Source: Nocardia amikacinitolerans NBRC 108937 (lineage in GTDB: Bacteria > Actinomycetota > Actinomycetes > Mycobacteriales > Mycobacteriaceae). From it: DNA of 64,000 bases. The position numbers and the translations under genes were made by a program. Location of the stretch: NCBI RefSeq assembly GCF_001612615.1, contig NZ_BDAU01000008.1, forward strand, positions 62,001 to 126,000, read 5' to 3'. How positions within the stretch are numbered: the stretch's first letter is position 1; the number at the start of each line of letters is the position of its first letter. This document shows positions 56,971-64,000 of this stretch, piece by piece. The notes below the pieces were generated by a model that saw nothing but the letters and a program-made list of their open reading frames with translations, ran no database searches and was not told where the DNA came from.

Positions 56971-57336
56971 TCAGAAGCCGAACGAACCGGTGGGCGGCGG
57001 GGACTGCACCATCCGCCACGCGCCGCAGTTCACGGTCTTGAAGGCGACATCTGTCTGCTTGATCTCCACGCGGACCGGGCTCAGCCGGGTGAAGTTGTTG
57101 GCGATGATGTTTTGCATATTGGTGTTGTCGCCCTCCACTTTCCACAGCCTGCGCCAATCGCAGCCGTAGGCGGGGTCGGAGGCTCCCGGCGCTTCCCATA
57201 TGCCGGGGAGGATATCGACGCCGACCATGTAGAGGCCGTCGCCCGCCATGTAGTTCGCGGGCTCGGCGGCCGCGGTTCCGGCTCCGAACAAAGTCACGGC
57301 GGAGGCCATCGCCCCCGCGATCACGAGCATGCGCAT
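56971..57336 (-). CDS. Small exported protein, Mycobacteriales type, unknown function
   Basis: 121 aa from ATG 57336 (AGGAGA upstream). Signal peptide MRMLVIAGAMASAVTLFGAGTAAAEP (~1-26). Mature domain GDGLYMVGVDILPGIWEAPG...YGCDWRRLWKVEGD and a C-terminal VAFKTVNCGAWRMV: two Cys likely disulfide-bonded. The pattern G-x-Y-x-V-G-x-D-I-x-P-G-x-Y/W with C-x-W resembles exported actinobacterial proteins of unknown role. Divergent from the ECF sigma factor. Confidence 0.78.
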   Translation of the reverse strand: MRMLVIAGAMASAVTLFGAGTAAAEPANYMAGDGLYMVGVDILPGIWEAPGASDPAYGCDWRRLWKVEGDNTNMQNIIANNFTRLSPVRVEIKQTDVAFKTVNCGAWRMVQSPPPTGSFGF

Positions 57337-57530
57337 GCGCTGTGTCTCCTCGATATTCGCGCCCAACTGGACGGCTGACCTGCGAAGATCCCCGCATCTT
57401 CGTGGCCAGATCTACCAGAGTCCGTCGCGAGAGCGGGGGTATTCGAGAGATTTCTGTCACATACACACCGCGTCCGCACGAATTCGCCGTAATCGCTGAT
57501 CGGTGTGTCATCGGCTCGAACCGCCGCGAT

Positions 57531-58115
57531 ATGGATGGTGTGAGAGGTATTCGATCATTGGGTGCGCTCACGGAGCGGCGGCGTACGTGTGGCGCCCATT
57601 GTGCGGGCTTGTGCACCGACGAGGGTTTGGCTCGAGTACTCGCCGCCGATCGGGGGCTGCTGCACTGGCGCGCGCGGCGCGGTCTGGGGGATGCGGGCTT
57701 GGCGGAGCACGCGGTGCAGGAGACGTTGCTACGGGCTTGGCGCTCGTGTTCCCTCTTCGACGCGCGCCGCGGCAGCGTGCGCACCTGGCTGCTGGCCATC
57801 GAGCGCAACGTCATCATCGATATCGCGCGCGCCCGCGCGGCGCGGCCGTTCGACATCGCGTGGGACGAGATCGGCGACACCGGCGGGCCGCCGATCGCGG
57901 ACCCGGATTTCGCCGACGGGCTGATCGACGGCCTGCTCGTCGCCGAACTGCTGTCCAGGCTGCCCTCGGCCCAGCGCGAGGCCGTCGTCGAGGTGATCCT
58001 GCGCGACCGCGCCTACCGGGAGGTGGCCGCGGACTTCGGCGTGCCGGTCGGCACCGTGAAGACCCGCGTGCACTACGCGCTGCGATCGCTGCGGCAACTC
58101 CCGCGCGGCGCCTGA
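57531..58115 (+). CDS. ECF RNA polymerase sigma factor, SigL-like
   Basis: 194 aa from ATG 57531. Region 2: HWRARRGLGDAGLAEHAVQETLLRAWRSCSLFDARRGSVRTWLLAIERNVIIDIARAR (~44-102); region 4: LPSAQREAVVEVILRDRAYREVAADFGVPVGTVKTRVHYALRSLRQL (~143-190). Closest in feel to mycobacterial SigL-type factors. No anti-sigma gene follows; instead a Rieske lipoprotein. A Cys/His-containing N-terminal segment (CGAHCAGLC) is unusual and could bind metal. An 8-bp dyad ACACACCG/CGGTGTGT flanks 57463-57508 upstream. Confidence 0.85.
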   Translation: MDGVRGIRSLGALTERRRTCGAHCAGLCTDEGLARVLAADRGLLHWRARRGLGDAGLAEHAVQETLLRAWRSCSLFDARRGSVRTWLLAIERNVIIDIARARAARPFDIAWDEIGDTGGPPIADPDFADGLIDGLLVAELLSRLPSAQREAVVEVILRDRAYREVAADFGVPVGTVKTRVHYALRSLRQLPRGA

Positions 58116-58196
58116 TCCCGGCGATCCGGTTCACGTTCGAACACTCGGTCCCCTTACCGTGGTCGGCAGTGTCCGAACCAGGCGGGGAGTTGACCG

Positions 58197-58604
58197 ATGC
58201 CGACCGAAGACCGCGGTGACCTCCGAATCGACCGACGAACCGCACTGGCGGGCGCCGGTGTGGCCGCCGCCGTAACCGTGGGCGCCTGCGCTTCCGCCGA
58301 ACCGTCCGCGCGCGAGGTCACGCCGGGCACCGAGGTCGCGAAGGTGGCCGACGTGCCGGTCGGCGGCGCCGTGATCGCCGGCGGCACCGTGGTCACCCAG
58401 CCGCGAGCCGGTGTCTTCCAAGGCTTTTCGGCCGCATGCACGCACCTCGGGTGCACTGTCTCGAAGATTCAGCGCGAGACCGTCGTCTGCCGCTGCCACG
58501 GCAGCGCGTTCCGATTCGACGGCACGGTCGCCACCGGACCCGCCGAACGACCGCTCGCGCCGCGCGCCGTCCGGGTCGACGGCGACCGCATCGTGACCGC
58601 CTGA
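58197..58604 (+). CDS. Exported Rieske [2Fe-2S] protein, lipoprotein-like
   Basis: 135 aa with GGGGAG before the ATG. The N-terminus IDRRTALAGAGVAAAVTVGACAS combines a twin-arginine motif and a lipobox (VGAC, Cys ~31), so it is probably exported folded and lipid-anchored. Cluster ligands: CTHLGC (~81-86) and CRCHGSAF (~98-105), giving two Cys and two His. No heme or other oxidoreductase partner is adjacent. May pass electrons to an exported enzyme; partner unknown. Possibly in one transcript with the upstream sigma factor (81-bp gap). Confidence 0.88.
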   Translation: MPTEDRGDLRIDRRTALAGAGVAAAVTVGACASAEPSAREVTPGTEVAKVADVPVGGAVIAGGTVVTQPRAGVFQGFSAACTHLGCTVSKIQRETVVCRCHGSAFRFDGTVATGPAERPLAPRAVRVDGDRIVTA

Positions 58605-58774
58605 CGGGCGATCGGTTCGACCGAAGGCGTCGGCGAGTCGGTCGGCGGGACCGAATGTCACCTTCGATCGGGACTTGCCCAGTGGTCTGCCTGATGTAAG
58701 CCGATTGCCGCTCGGCAGCCCTTTTGTGGCGGTTCTGGTGCCTCTGACCAGCCTAGATATTGCCAGCAACCTAG

Positions 58775-58790
58775 GTAACAGTTCGGTAAC
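58775..58790 (+). promoter_or_regulatory. GTAAC direct repeat, candidate MtrA site before the amidase
   Basis: GTAACA-GTTCG-GTAACT: hexamers at 58775-58780 and 58786-58791 separated by 5 nt, one helical turn apart, as described for MtrA direct-repeat sites. MtrA controls cell-wall hydrolases in several Mycobacteriales, so placement about 105 bp before an amidase gene is meaningful. In the 287-bp gap 58605-58891 nothing else is obvious. Confidence 0.55.
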
Positions 58791-58891
58791 TGGACTTGCC
58801 TCGCCGCGCGCCGCGTTGCAAGAGTGAACCACTGGGTTTGGTGTTACTAGTGGGAAGGGAGGGGTGCTCCGTCCCGGGGCGCCGACCGAAC

Positions 58892-60316
58892 ATGAAGCCA
58901 AGCATCATCAAGGCCGGTATCTCCACCACCGTCACGGCCGCGGTGACCGCCACTCTCGCCGGGCTGTTCCCGGTCGCCGCGACGGCCGCACCGGCCGCGC
59001 CGGAGATGGCGGGCAAGCTCGCAGGCAAAACGGTTTTCCTCGACCCCGGCCACCAGGGGTCGAATCACTCCGAGGACCTGGGCAGACAGGTGAACAACGG
59101 ACGCGGCGGCACCAAGGACTGCCAGACCACCGGCATGACCTCCGTCAACGGCGTACCCGAACACACCATCACCTGGAACGTCGCTCAGCTGGTCAAGACC
59201 TCGCTGGAGAGCATCGGCGCGCAGGTCGTGCTCAGCCGCCAGGACGACAGCGGCTGGGGCGGCTGCGTCGACGAACGGGCCCGCGCGGCCAACCAATCCG
59301 GCGCCGACGTGGCGGTGAGCATCCACGCCGACAGCGCGCCGCCCAATCTCCGCGGCTTCCACCTGATCGTGCCCGCGCTCCCGGTGCCCGACCCCAAGGT
59401 CGATCAGGTCCAGTCCGGGCCGGGTCTGGCCGTGACGAAGGCGGTCCGTGACGCGTACCTGCAAGCCGGATTCCCGGCGGCCACCTACGCCGGGGTTCAG
59501 GACGGATTGCAGACGCGCTCCGATATCGCGGGACCGGCGCTGACCGCGGTGCCGAACGTGTTCCTCGAAATGGGCAACGGCGCCAACGCGGAAGACGCCG
59601 CGCTGCTGGAGAGCCCCGACGGTCAGCTGAAACACGCCATCGCGGTCACCACCGGAGTGGTGAGCTACCTGCTCGGCACTTCGCCAGCGACGAACGGATC
59701 GGCCACCGACCTACCCGCCTCGGCGCCCGCGCAGACCGCGCCCGCGGAGGTTGTTCCCGCGCAGTCGGCACCCGCGGAAACCGTTCCGGCGCAATCCGTC
59801 CCCGGACAGCAATCCGTCCCCGCCCAGCAGTCCGCGCCCGCGCGGTCCGCGCCGTACGGCTCCCCCGAGGACAACGGCTCGCCGGAGAACGGCACGCTGG
59901 AAGACGTTCCCAACGGTTCGATGCCGAGCCCCAACGGTTCGGTCCCGCAGGCGCAGGCCCTGCCGGGCACCGTAGATCCGTCGACACCGGGCGGTCAGTC
60001 GAACCTGGGTTTCGACCAGGGCACTCAGGCGAGCCCCGGCAGCCGGTTGACGCCGAACAGCCCGTCGACGCCGGGAACCTACGCATTGCCCGGCACCTAC
60101 ACACTGCCCGACAACCCGTCGACACCCGGCACCCAGTCGACTCCGGACTACCGGTCCAACTCGGAGACCCGCACGCTCGGCGTCCTCGCGAACACCGTGC
60201 TCGAGATGCTCATGCCGCTGGCACGGACGCTCGGCATGGACGACACGATGATCACCGCGGAGCTGATCAACCTGGCTTACACCCTGGCCAGCACCCTGTT
60301 CGGCCCCGCGAAGTAA
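58892..60316 (+). CDS. N-acetylmuramoyl-L-alanine amidase (Amidase_3), exported, with long Pro/Ser/Thr-rich tail
   Basis: 474 aa from ATG 58892. Signal peptide (~1-34). Catalytic domain ~43-275: LDPGHQGSN (first zinc His ~54), a zinc Glu upstream of the second His in VSIHADSAPP, and catalytic Glu in NVFLEMGNGAN. DCQTTG and GGCVDERARAAN supply a conserved Cys pair as in Rv3717. The tail (~290-440) is disordered with repeated PAQSAPA/PAQQS and SPENG/STPGT units, then a hydrophobic helical end (TLGVLANTVLEMLMPLARTLGM...) not usual for Rv3717, perhaps for wall or membrane contact. Cleaves the peptide from peptidoglycan. Confidence 0.92.
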   Translation: MKPSIIKAGISTTVTAAVTATLAGLFPVAATAAPAAPEMAGKLAGKTVFLDPGHQGSNHSEDLGRQVNNGRGGTKDCQTTGMTSVNGVPEHTITWNVAQLVKTSLESIGAQVVLSRQDDSGWGGCVDERARAANQSGADVAVSIHADSAPPNLRGFHLIVPALPVPDPKVDQVQSGPGLAVTKAVRDAYLQAGFPAATYAGVQDGLQTRSDIAGPALTAVPNVFLEMGNGANAEDAALLESPDGQLKHAIAVTTGVVSYLLGTSPATNGSATDLPASAPAQTAPAEVVPAQSAPAETVPAQSVPGQQSVPAQQSAPARSAPYGSPEDNGSPENGTLEDVPNGSMPSPNGSVPQAQALPGTVDPSTPGGQSNLGFDQGTQASPGSRLTPNSPSTPGTYALPGTYTLPDNPSTPGTQSTPDYRSNSETRTLGVLANTVLEMLMPLARTLGMDDTMITAELINLAYTLASTLFGPAK

Positions 60317-60389
60317 TCGCATCCGCCACCGAACGCCACCCGATCCGTCGGGTGGCGTTCGGCCGTTCCGACGCCCTTCGCGCGCCGAC

Positions 60390-60403
60390 TATGGTGGTCC
60401 GGG
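60390..60403 (+). promoter_or_regulatory. TATGGT -10 element placed for leaderless transcription of cobW
   Basis: TATGGT (60390-60395, TAnnnT type) ends 7 nt before the GTG at 60403, the spacing expected if transcription starts at the GTG itself, as in leaderless mRNAs frequent in actinobacteria. No Shine-Dalgarno precedes either candidate start. Confidence 0.5.
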
Positions 60404-61437
60404 TGGCTGACCGGATTCCTGTGCTGATCGTCGCCGGCTTTCTCGGCTCGGGGAAGACCACCCTGCTCAACCACCTGCTACGCAACAATCGGGGGACCCG
60501 AATCGGCGTCGTCGTCAACGACTTCGGCGCGATCAACATCGATTCCATGCTGGTCGCCGGGCAGGTGGACGCGATGGTCTCGCTCGGCAACGGTTGCGTC
60601 TGCTGCGCGGTCGACGTCACCGAGCTGGACGAGCTGTTCACCCGGCTGGCGCAGCCGAGGGCGAACATCGATGTGATCGTGGTGGAGGCCAGCGGTCTCG
60701 CCGAGCCGCGCAACCTGATCCGCATGGTGGTCGGCAGCGACAACCCGCGCATCCGCTACGGCGGTCTGGTGGAAGTGGTCGACGCCGAACAATTCCCGGC
60801 AAGCCGCGAGCGGCACCCCGAACTGCTGACGCACCTGCGGCTGGCCGATCTGGTCGTGGTCAACAAGGCCGATCGGGTCGGCGCCGCCGAACTGGAGACG
60901 CTGCGCGGCGAGATCACCGACCTGGTCGGCACGGTCCCGGTCTACGCGACCACCCGAGGACGCATCGATCCGGGCCTGCTGTTCGACGAGCCGCTGCGCG
61001 CGACCCGGCGCGGCGCCGAGCAGCTGAGCTTCGACGAACTGCTGGCCGAGCACGACCACGAGCACGACGACGAGCACCGCCACCTGCACGACGACTACAT
61101 CAGCGTCTCCTTCACCAGCGAGCGGGAACTGGATCCGCGCAGGCTGATCGACTTCCTGGAGGACCCGCCGCCCGGCTTGTTCCGCGCCAAGGGCTTCGCG
61201 GCGTTCGGCGTCGCGGCCGAGCGCCGGAAGTTCCTGCTGCACATGGTCGGCAGGCACATCGTGTTCGAGCCCGGCGCGTGGCGGCGCGGCGAACCGCGCA
61301 CCAGCCAGTTGGTGCTGATCGGCGCGGGCATGCCGTCCGAGCCCACGCTCTCCCGCTTGCGCGAAACCGTGCACAACGCCGACGATTTCCTGGACGAGCG
61401 AGCGATGCTCGGCGTGTGGCGGTACACACCGCACTGA
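60403..61437 (+). CDS. CobW/COG0523-family metal chaperone GTPase
   Basis: 344 aa from GTG 60403 (ATG at 60391 is the alternative). G1 loop GFLGSGKTTLLNHLL (~11-25), metal site GNGCVCCAV (CxCC, ~63-71), EASGLAEP (Walker B region), NKAD (G4, ~154-157), a His/Asp/Glu-rich stretch HDHEHDDEHRHLHDD (~218-232), and a C-terminal CobW_C domain with GLFRAKGFAAFG. COG0523 proteins deliver zinc, cobalt or iron to targets; the His-rich loop suggests zinc. No Zur box found by eye. Confidence 0.92.
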   Translation: MADRIPVLIVAGFLGSGKTTLLNHLLRNNRGTRIGVVVNDFGAINIDSMLVAGQVDAMVSLGNGCVCCAVDVTELDELFTRLAQPRANIDVIVVEASGLAEPRNLIRMVVGSDNPRIRYGGLVEVVDAEQFPASRERHPELLTHLRLADLVVVNKADRVGAAELETLRGEITDLVGTVPVYATTRGRIDPGLLFDEPLRATRRGAEQLSFDELLAEHDHEHDDEHRHLHDDYISVSFTSERELDPRRLIDFLEDPPPGLFRAKGFAAFGVAAERRKFLLHMVGRHIVFEPGAWRRGEPRTSQLVLIGAGMPSEPTLSRLRETVHNADDFLDERAMLGVWRYTPH

Positions 61438-61621
61438 ACGTCGCCGCGGATTGGCGCGTTTTACCGCGACCTGGCGCGTTCGGCGCTTCCCAGAAGGCCG
61501 AGTTGTCATGAGACTGTCTCCACGCCCGCCGTGTCGGGGTCGGCGCTCTGCGCCGAGCGCGGCGTCGGTCAGTGAACCGTGATCGACCGTATCGATGATG
61601 TGCGACCGAGGGGAGAGTTCG

Positions 61622-61813
61622 GTGTCCGAGACGTGGGAGAGCGCCACCGCTTACGTGATCGCCGCGCTGGAGGCCAAGGGGACCGCCACCCGCGACGATT
61701 TCGACGTACCCGCGATCGTCGCCGCGACAAGAGACCTCGCCGACGGCTGGGATTTCCGTGCCATCGAGGACGCCGCCTTCTGGCGCATCGCGGCCAGCTT
61801 CCTGCGGGTATGA
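61622..61813 (+). CDS. Small acidic hypothetical protein, 63 aa
   Basis: GTG 61622 with GGGGAGAG upstream. Product VSETWESATAYVIAALEAKGTATRDDFDVPAIVAATRDLADGWDFRAIEDAAFWRIAASFLRV: two to three helices, acidic, no Cys, no membrane segment. No family recognised, although its composition is fully coding-like. Converges on the AraC gene, whose stop is 5 bp away. Confidence 0.65.
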   Translation: MSETWESATAYVIAALEAKGTATRDDFDVPAIVAATRDLADGWDFRAIEDAAFWRIAASFLRV

Positions 61814-61817
61814 GGTG

Positions 61818-62840
61818 TCAGTCGAACCGCTCACATCGGTGCGCGTGTTCGGCGATGCTCCAGCGTCGCGCCGCACGGCGCATCGAAGCGGCGTCGGCGT
61901 AGCCGAGCAGCTGCGCCTGCCGCGCCCGGCTCAGCGAACCCGCCGAGGCAGCCTGCCGCAATCGGGCATCGCGCGCCCGGTCCAGTTCCTTGCGCCACGT
62001 GGTGCCCGCCTCCATCAGCCTGCGCTGCAAGGTGCGCGGACTGGTCGCCAACCGGCGGGCGACGCGATCCAGCGAGGCGTCGCCCTTGGCGAGTGCCTCG
62101 GCCAGCGCCTCGGCGACGCGCTGCGGCCACGCCGAGGGCAGCGGCGGTGGTGGCGGCAAAGCGTCGGCCAAGGGACGCAGGATCTTCGCCAGCACGGGGT
62201 CGGCGGTGGTCAGTGGGATATCCATGTCGGCGGCGCGGAAGGTGATCGAGTCGGCCCGCGCGCCGAATTCGATGGCGGCCGTGCCGAACACCTCGACGTA
62301 GGCGCGGTGATCGGCGGGCGCCTGCTGGCGCAGCGTGACCCGAAGCGACACCAGCGGTTCGCTGACCACGCGCCGGGCCCGGCTCAGCACCGCGCTCAAT
62401 CCCCAGAGCTGGGTCAGATCACGTCCCACGCCCTCGCCGTCGATGATCTCGAGGTAGAGCGTTGCCTCCCGTTCATCGGCGATCAGGTCGAAGCGATGAT
62501 TGGTGGTGACCGCGGCGACGTAGGGCCCGCAGGTCGCCAAACCGGCGCCGAGGGTGGGCGCCGTCGAGAACAGATAGTCGTAGAGGCCGAGACTCTTCAG
62601 CTCGTAGCGGCTGGCCACCTGCAATGCGACGGCGGGATCGCCGAGCGTGTGCGCGCCGATTTCCCAGAGCCGGGAGAAGGTGTGGCTCGGCAGGTGCATG
62701 TCGTCGCCCGCCATCGTCCACTCCGGTAACCCGGTCTCCCGTATCAGCTTGTCCCGATCGGCTCCCGCAGCGGTGAGCTGCGAGATGACGAAACGGTGCA
62801 GCAAAACCTGGTCGGTACCCACGCGTCCTCCCTGCCCCAC
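61818..62840 (-). CDS. AraC-family transcriptional regulator (OruR/ArgR-like with Arabinose_bd-type N-terminus)
   Basis: 340 aa. N-terminal ligand domain of the PF12625 type (VLLHRFVISQLTAAGADRDKLIRETGLPEWTMAGDDMHLPSHTFSRLWEIGAHTLGDPAVALQVA). C-terminal double HTH (~245-335): DASLDRVARRLATSPRTLQRRLMEAGTTWRKELDRARDARLRQAAS and RARQAQLLGYADAASMRRAARRW. Members of this class often regulate lipid, ornithine or sterol catabolism. No obvious target adjacent. Confidence 0.88.
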   Translation of the reverse strand: MGQGGRVGTDQVLLHRFVISQLTAAGADRDKLIRETGLPEWTMAGDDMHLPSHTFSRLWEIGAHTLGDPAVALQVASRYELKSLGLYDYLFSTAPTLGAGLATCGPYVAAVTTNHRFDLIADEREATLYLEIIDGEGVGRDLTQLWGLSAVLSRARRVVSEPLVSLRVTLRQQAPADHRAYVEVFGTAAIEFGARADSITFRAADMDIPLTTADPVLAKILRPLADALPPPPPLPSAWPQRVAEALAEALAKGDASLDRVARRLATSPRTLQRRLMEAGTTWRKELDRARDARLRQAASAGSLSRARQAQLLGYADAASMRRAARRWSIAEHAHRCERFD

Positions 62841-62917
62841 ATCCGGTTGAAGACTCTGGGCGAGAACGCTAACGGCGCGGTGATTGATTCGTCATCCGAT
62901 TCACATCACGAGATGGT

Positions 62918-63352
62918 CTACCCGCAGGCGTTGACCCACTCGGACATGCCGTCGGCGAACAGCTGCCGCTTCCAGATCGGCACCTCGTGTTTGATGCGGT
63001 CCACCAATTCCGCGCAGGCAGTGAAGGCTTCGGCCCGGTGCGGGGCGGCCACCGCGACCACGATGGCGAGATCGCCGACGGTCAGCGCGCCGATCCGGTG
63101 CACCGCGGCGACCGGAAGACCGGTTGACGCGGTGGCGGCCGCGCAGCACTCGCGCAGGAAGCGTTCGGCCTCCGGATGGGCCGAGTACTCCAGCGCGGAA
63201 ACCGCCTGACCGCCGTCGTGATTGCGGACCTTGCCGGTGAACACCACCACCGCGCCGTACTCGGGGCCGGTGACCGCGGCCTCCACCTCGGCGGGGTCGA
63301 GCGGCTGGTCGCTGATGCGGGCCACCCGCACCGTGGTCTCAGGTGTTGTCAT
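62918..63352 (-). CDS. moaE: Molybdopterin synthase catalytic subunit MoaE
   Basis: 144 aa, normal length. Seen: GAVVVFTGKVRNHDGGQAVSALEYSAHPEAERFLRE (~33-68), VAAVHRIGALTVGDLAIVVAVAAPHRAEAFTACAELVDRIKHEVPIWKRQLFADG, including the catalytic Lys pair region (IKHEVPIWKRE type). Converts precursor Z with the MoaD thiocarboxylate to molybdopterin. Overlaps the end of the MoaC-MoaB gene by 14 bp, so co-transcribed; moaD is not in view. Confidence 0.95.
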   Translation of the reverse strand: MTTPETTVRVARISDQPLDPAEVEAAVTGPEYGAVVVFTGKVRNHDGGQAVSALEYSAHPEAERFLRECCAAATASTGLPVAAVHRIGALTVGDLAIVVAVAAPHRAEAFTACAELVDRIKHEVPIWKRQLFADGMSEWVNACG

Positions 63353-64000
63353 GAGCGCCGCCTCCGGCTACTTGTGCGAGCAGATGATCGAGGAGCGGTT
63401 CGAGCACCGCCATACCGTCCTTCACCCCGCCCGGCGACCCGGGCAGGTTCACGATGACCGACCGACCGGCGAGTCCCGCGACCCCGCGGCTGAGCGCGGC
63501 GAGCGGGAACTTCGCGGTGCCGCGCTGCCGGATCGCCTCCGCCACACCGGGCAGCTCGCGGTCCAACACGGCCAGCGTCGCCTCGGGCGTGGCGTCGGTG
63601 GGGGACGCGCCGGTGCCGCCGGTGCTGATCACCAGCGCGGGCGCGAACCGCAGGGCGTCGGCCAGGCCGACACCGATCTCGGCGTCGGCGTAGACGAGCG
63701 GGCCGCGCACCGAGAAGCCGAGTCCGGTCAGCCATTCGACGAGCACGGGACCGGTGGTGTCCACCCTGGTGCCCGCGGCCGCGCCCGTCGAGGCGACGAG
63801 CACGACCGCGGATCGGTCCGTGTCGTCGGGACTTTCGTTCTGTTCCACCGCGGCCGTCTCGGCGTCCGGCTCCGATTCGCCTGGCCGCTGCCAGTGACCG
63901 CGTTTGCCGCCCTCCTTGGTGAGCAGCCGGACACCGTCGAGCGTGGCCGCCGGGTCGACCGCCTTGACCATGTCGTGCAGGGTCAGTCCGGCGACGGCGA
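63339..64000 (-). CDS. Bifunctional MoaC-MoaB molybdenum cofactor protein, 5'-truncated by window
   Basis: The frame is open to the right edge. The first visible residues (AVAGLTLHDMVKAVDPAATL...VRLLTKEGGKRGHWQ) are the C-terminus of MoaC, the cyclic pyranopterin monophosphate synthase. After a charged linker (~35 residues) comes a MogA/MoaB domain (VVLVASTGAAAGTRVDTTGPVLVEWLTGLGFSV, ISTGGTGASPTDATPEATLAVLDRELPGVAEAI, LPGSPGGVKDGMAVLEPLLDHLL), which adenylylates molybdopterin. Such MoaC/MoaB fusions are annotated in Nocardia-like genomes. Followed by moaE with a 14-bp overlap. Confidence 0.93.
   Translation of the reverse strand, partial: AVAGLTLHDMVKAVDPAATLDGVRLLTKEGGKRGHWQRPGESEPDAETAAVEQNESPDDTDRSAVVLVASTGAAAGTRVDTTGPVLVEWLTGLGFSVRGPLVYADAEIGVGLADALRFAPALVISTGGTGASPTDATPEATLAVLDRELPGVAEAIRQRGTAKFPLAALSRGVAGLAGRSVIVNLPGSPGGVKDGMAVLEPLLDHLLAQVAGGGAHDNT

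Noticed and set aside
1..64000. CRISPR arrays, tRNA or rRNA genes, insertion sequences, prophage
   Set aside because: No regularly spaced repeats, cloverleaf-like segments, transposase motifs or terminal inverted repeats with target duplications were seen by eye.

Overview
The window is 64 kb of high-GC actinobacterial DNA. It most likely comes from a mycolic-acid-containing member of the Mycobacteriales, with Nocardia the best guess. The reasons are the strong G/C third-position bias, the DUF2613-PorA (DUF3068) pair found in that order, an RskA-type anti-sigma factor beside a SigK-like factor, an Rv3717-like amidase, and a run of genes (46346-50624) in the order I recall for M. tuberculosis Rv2860c-Rv2857c. 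Genus is an inference. No rRNA, tRNA, CRISPR array or insertion sequence was recognised.

Layout. (1) 1-6.4 kb: the end of a type I polyketide synthase (AT-DH-KR-ACP-TE), then a convergent operon of a TcmP-like O-methyltransferase and a type II thioesterase, preceded by an orphan 3' coding fragment. (2) 6.6-10.5 kb: exported protein, DUF2613 and PorA-family operon, then an EamA exporter and a TetR regulator. (3) 10.6-18.2 kb: stress and envelope genes: sigma/anti-sigma pair, Tat-exported PhoD, PAS-ANTAR protein, Dps, a STAS-like/HATPase protein and a TerD-AIM24 fusion. (4) 18.6-31.7 kb: a repeat-rich exported peptide, stand-alone LigD-type polymerase, methyltransferases, two P450s, lactate-2-monooxygenase-like oxidase divergent from a double AsnC regulator, DJ-1/PfpI protein, FetB-like permease, PhaC-like hydrolase and an SDR. 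(5) 31.7-40.8 kb: AI-2E transporter, flavoprotein, Rho_N small protein, three TetR-controlled or TetR-adjacent loci, sirtuin, DoxX, CsbD, thiolase and a BASS transporter. (6) 40.9-46.3 kb: a membrane-anchored GH65 enzyme with a 55-bp tandem duplication at its 3' end, a quinone-oxidoreductase-like MDR, and a PAP2-DAG-kinase fusion. (7) 46.3-52.2 kb: a gamma-glutamylation-type polyamine/amine catabolic cassette followed by an MHS transporter. (8) 52.2-56.9 kb: YrhB/Imm35-like protein, TetR/DoxX pair, and a divergent Rho paralogue with an unusual upstream region. (9) 57-64 kb: exported protein, ECF sigma factor, Rieske lipoprotein, cell-wall amidase, CobW GTPase, AraC regulator and molybdopterin genes (moaE and a MoaC-MoaB fusion cut by the window end).

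The strongest candidate for something undescribed is the Rho paralogue at 54278-55552. It keeps the ATPase core, but by comparison with E. coli Rho as I remember it, all three aromatic residues of the primary RNA-binding site (F62, F64, Y80) are replaced. A block of six 7-residue repeats (21-bp tandem DNA repeats) is inserted in the RNA-binding fold. The gene overlaps by ATGA a 60-codon ORF and lies below about 700 bp without a recognisable gene. Other points of interest are two GTAAC direct repeats that look like MtrA sites (one before the amidase), a TetR palindrome that decides two start codons, a P450 lacking the I-helix acid, and the TerD-AIM24 and PAP2-DAGK fusions.

All functional calls come from reading motifs by eye. 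No database search was run, and family assignments rest on recalled family knowledge.
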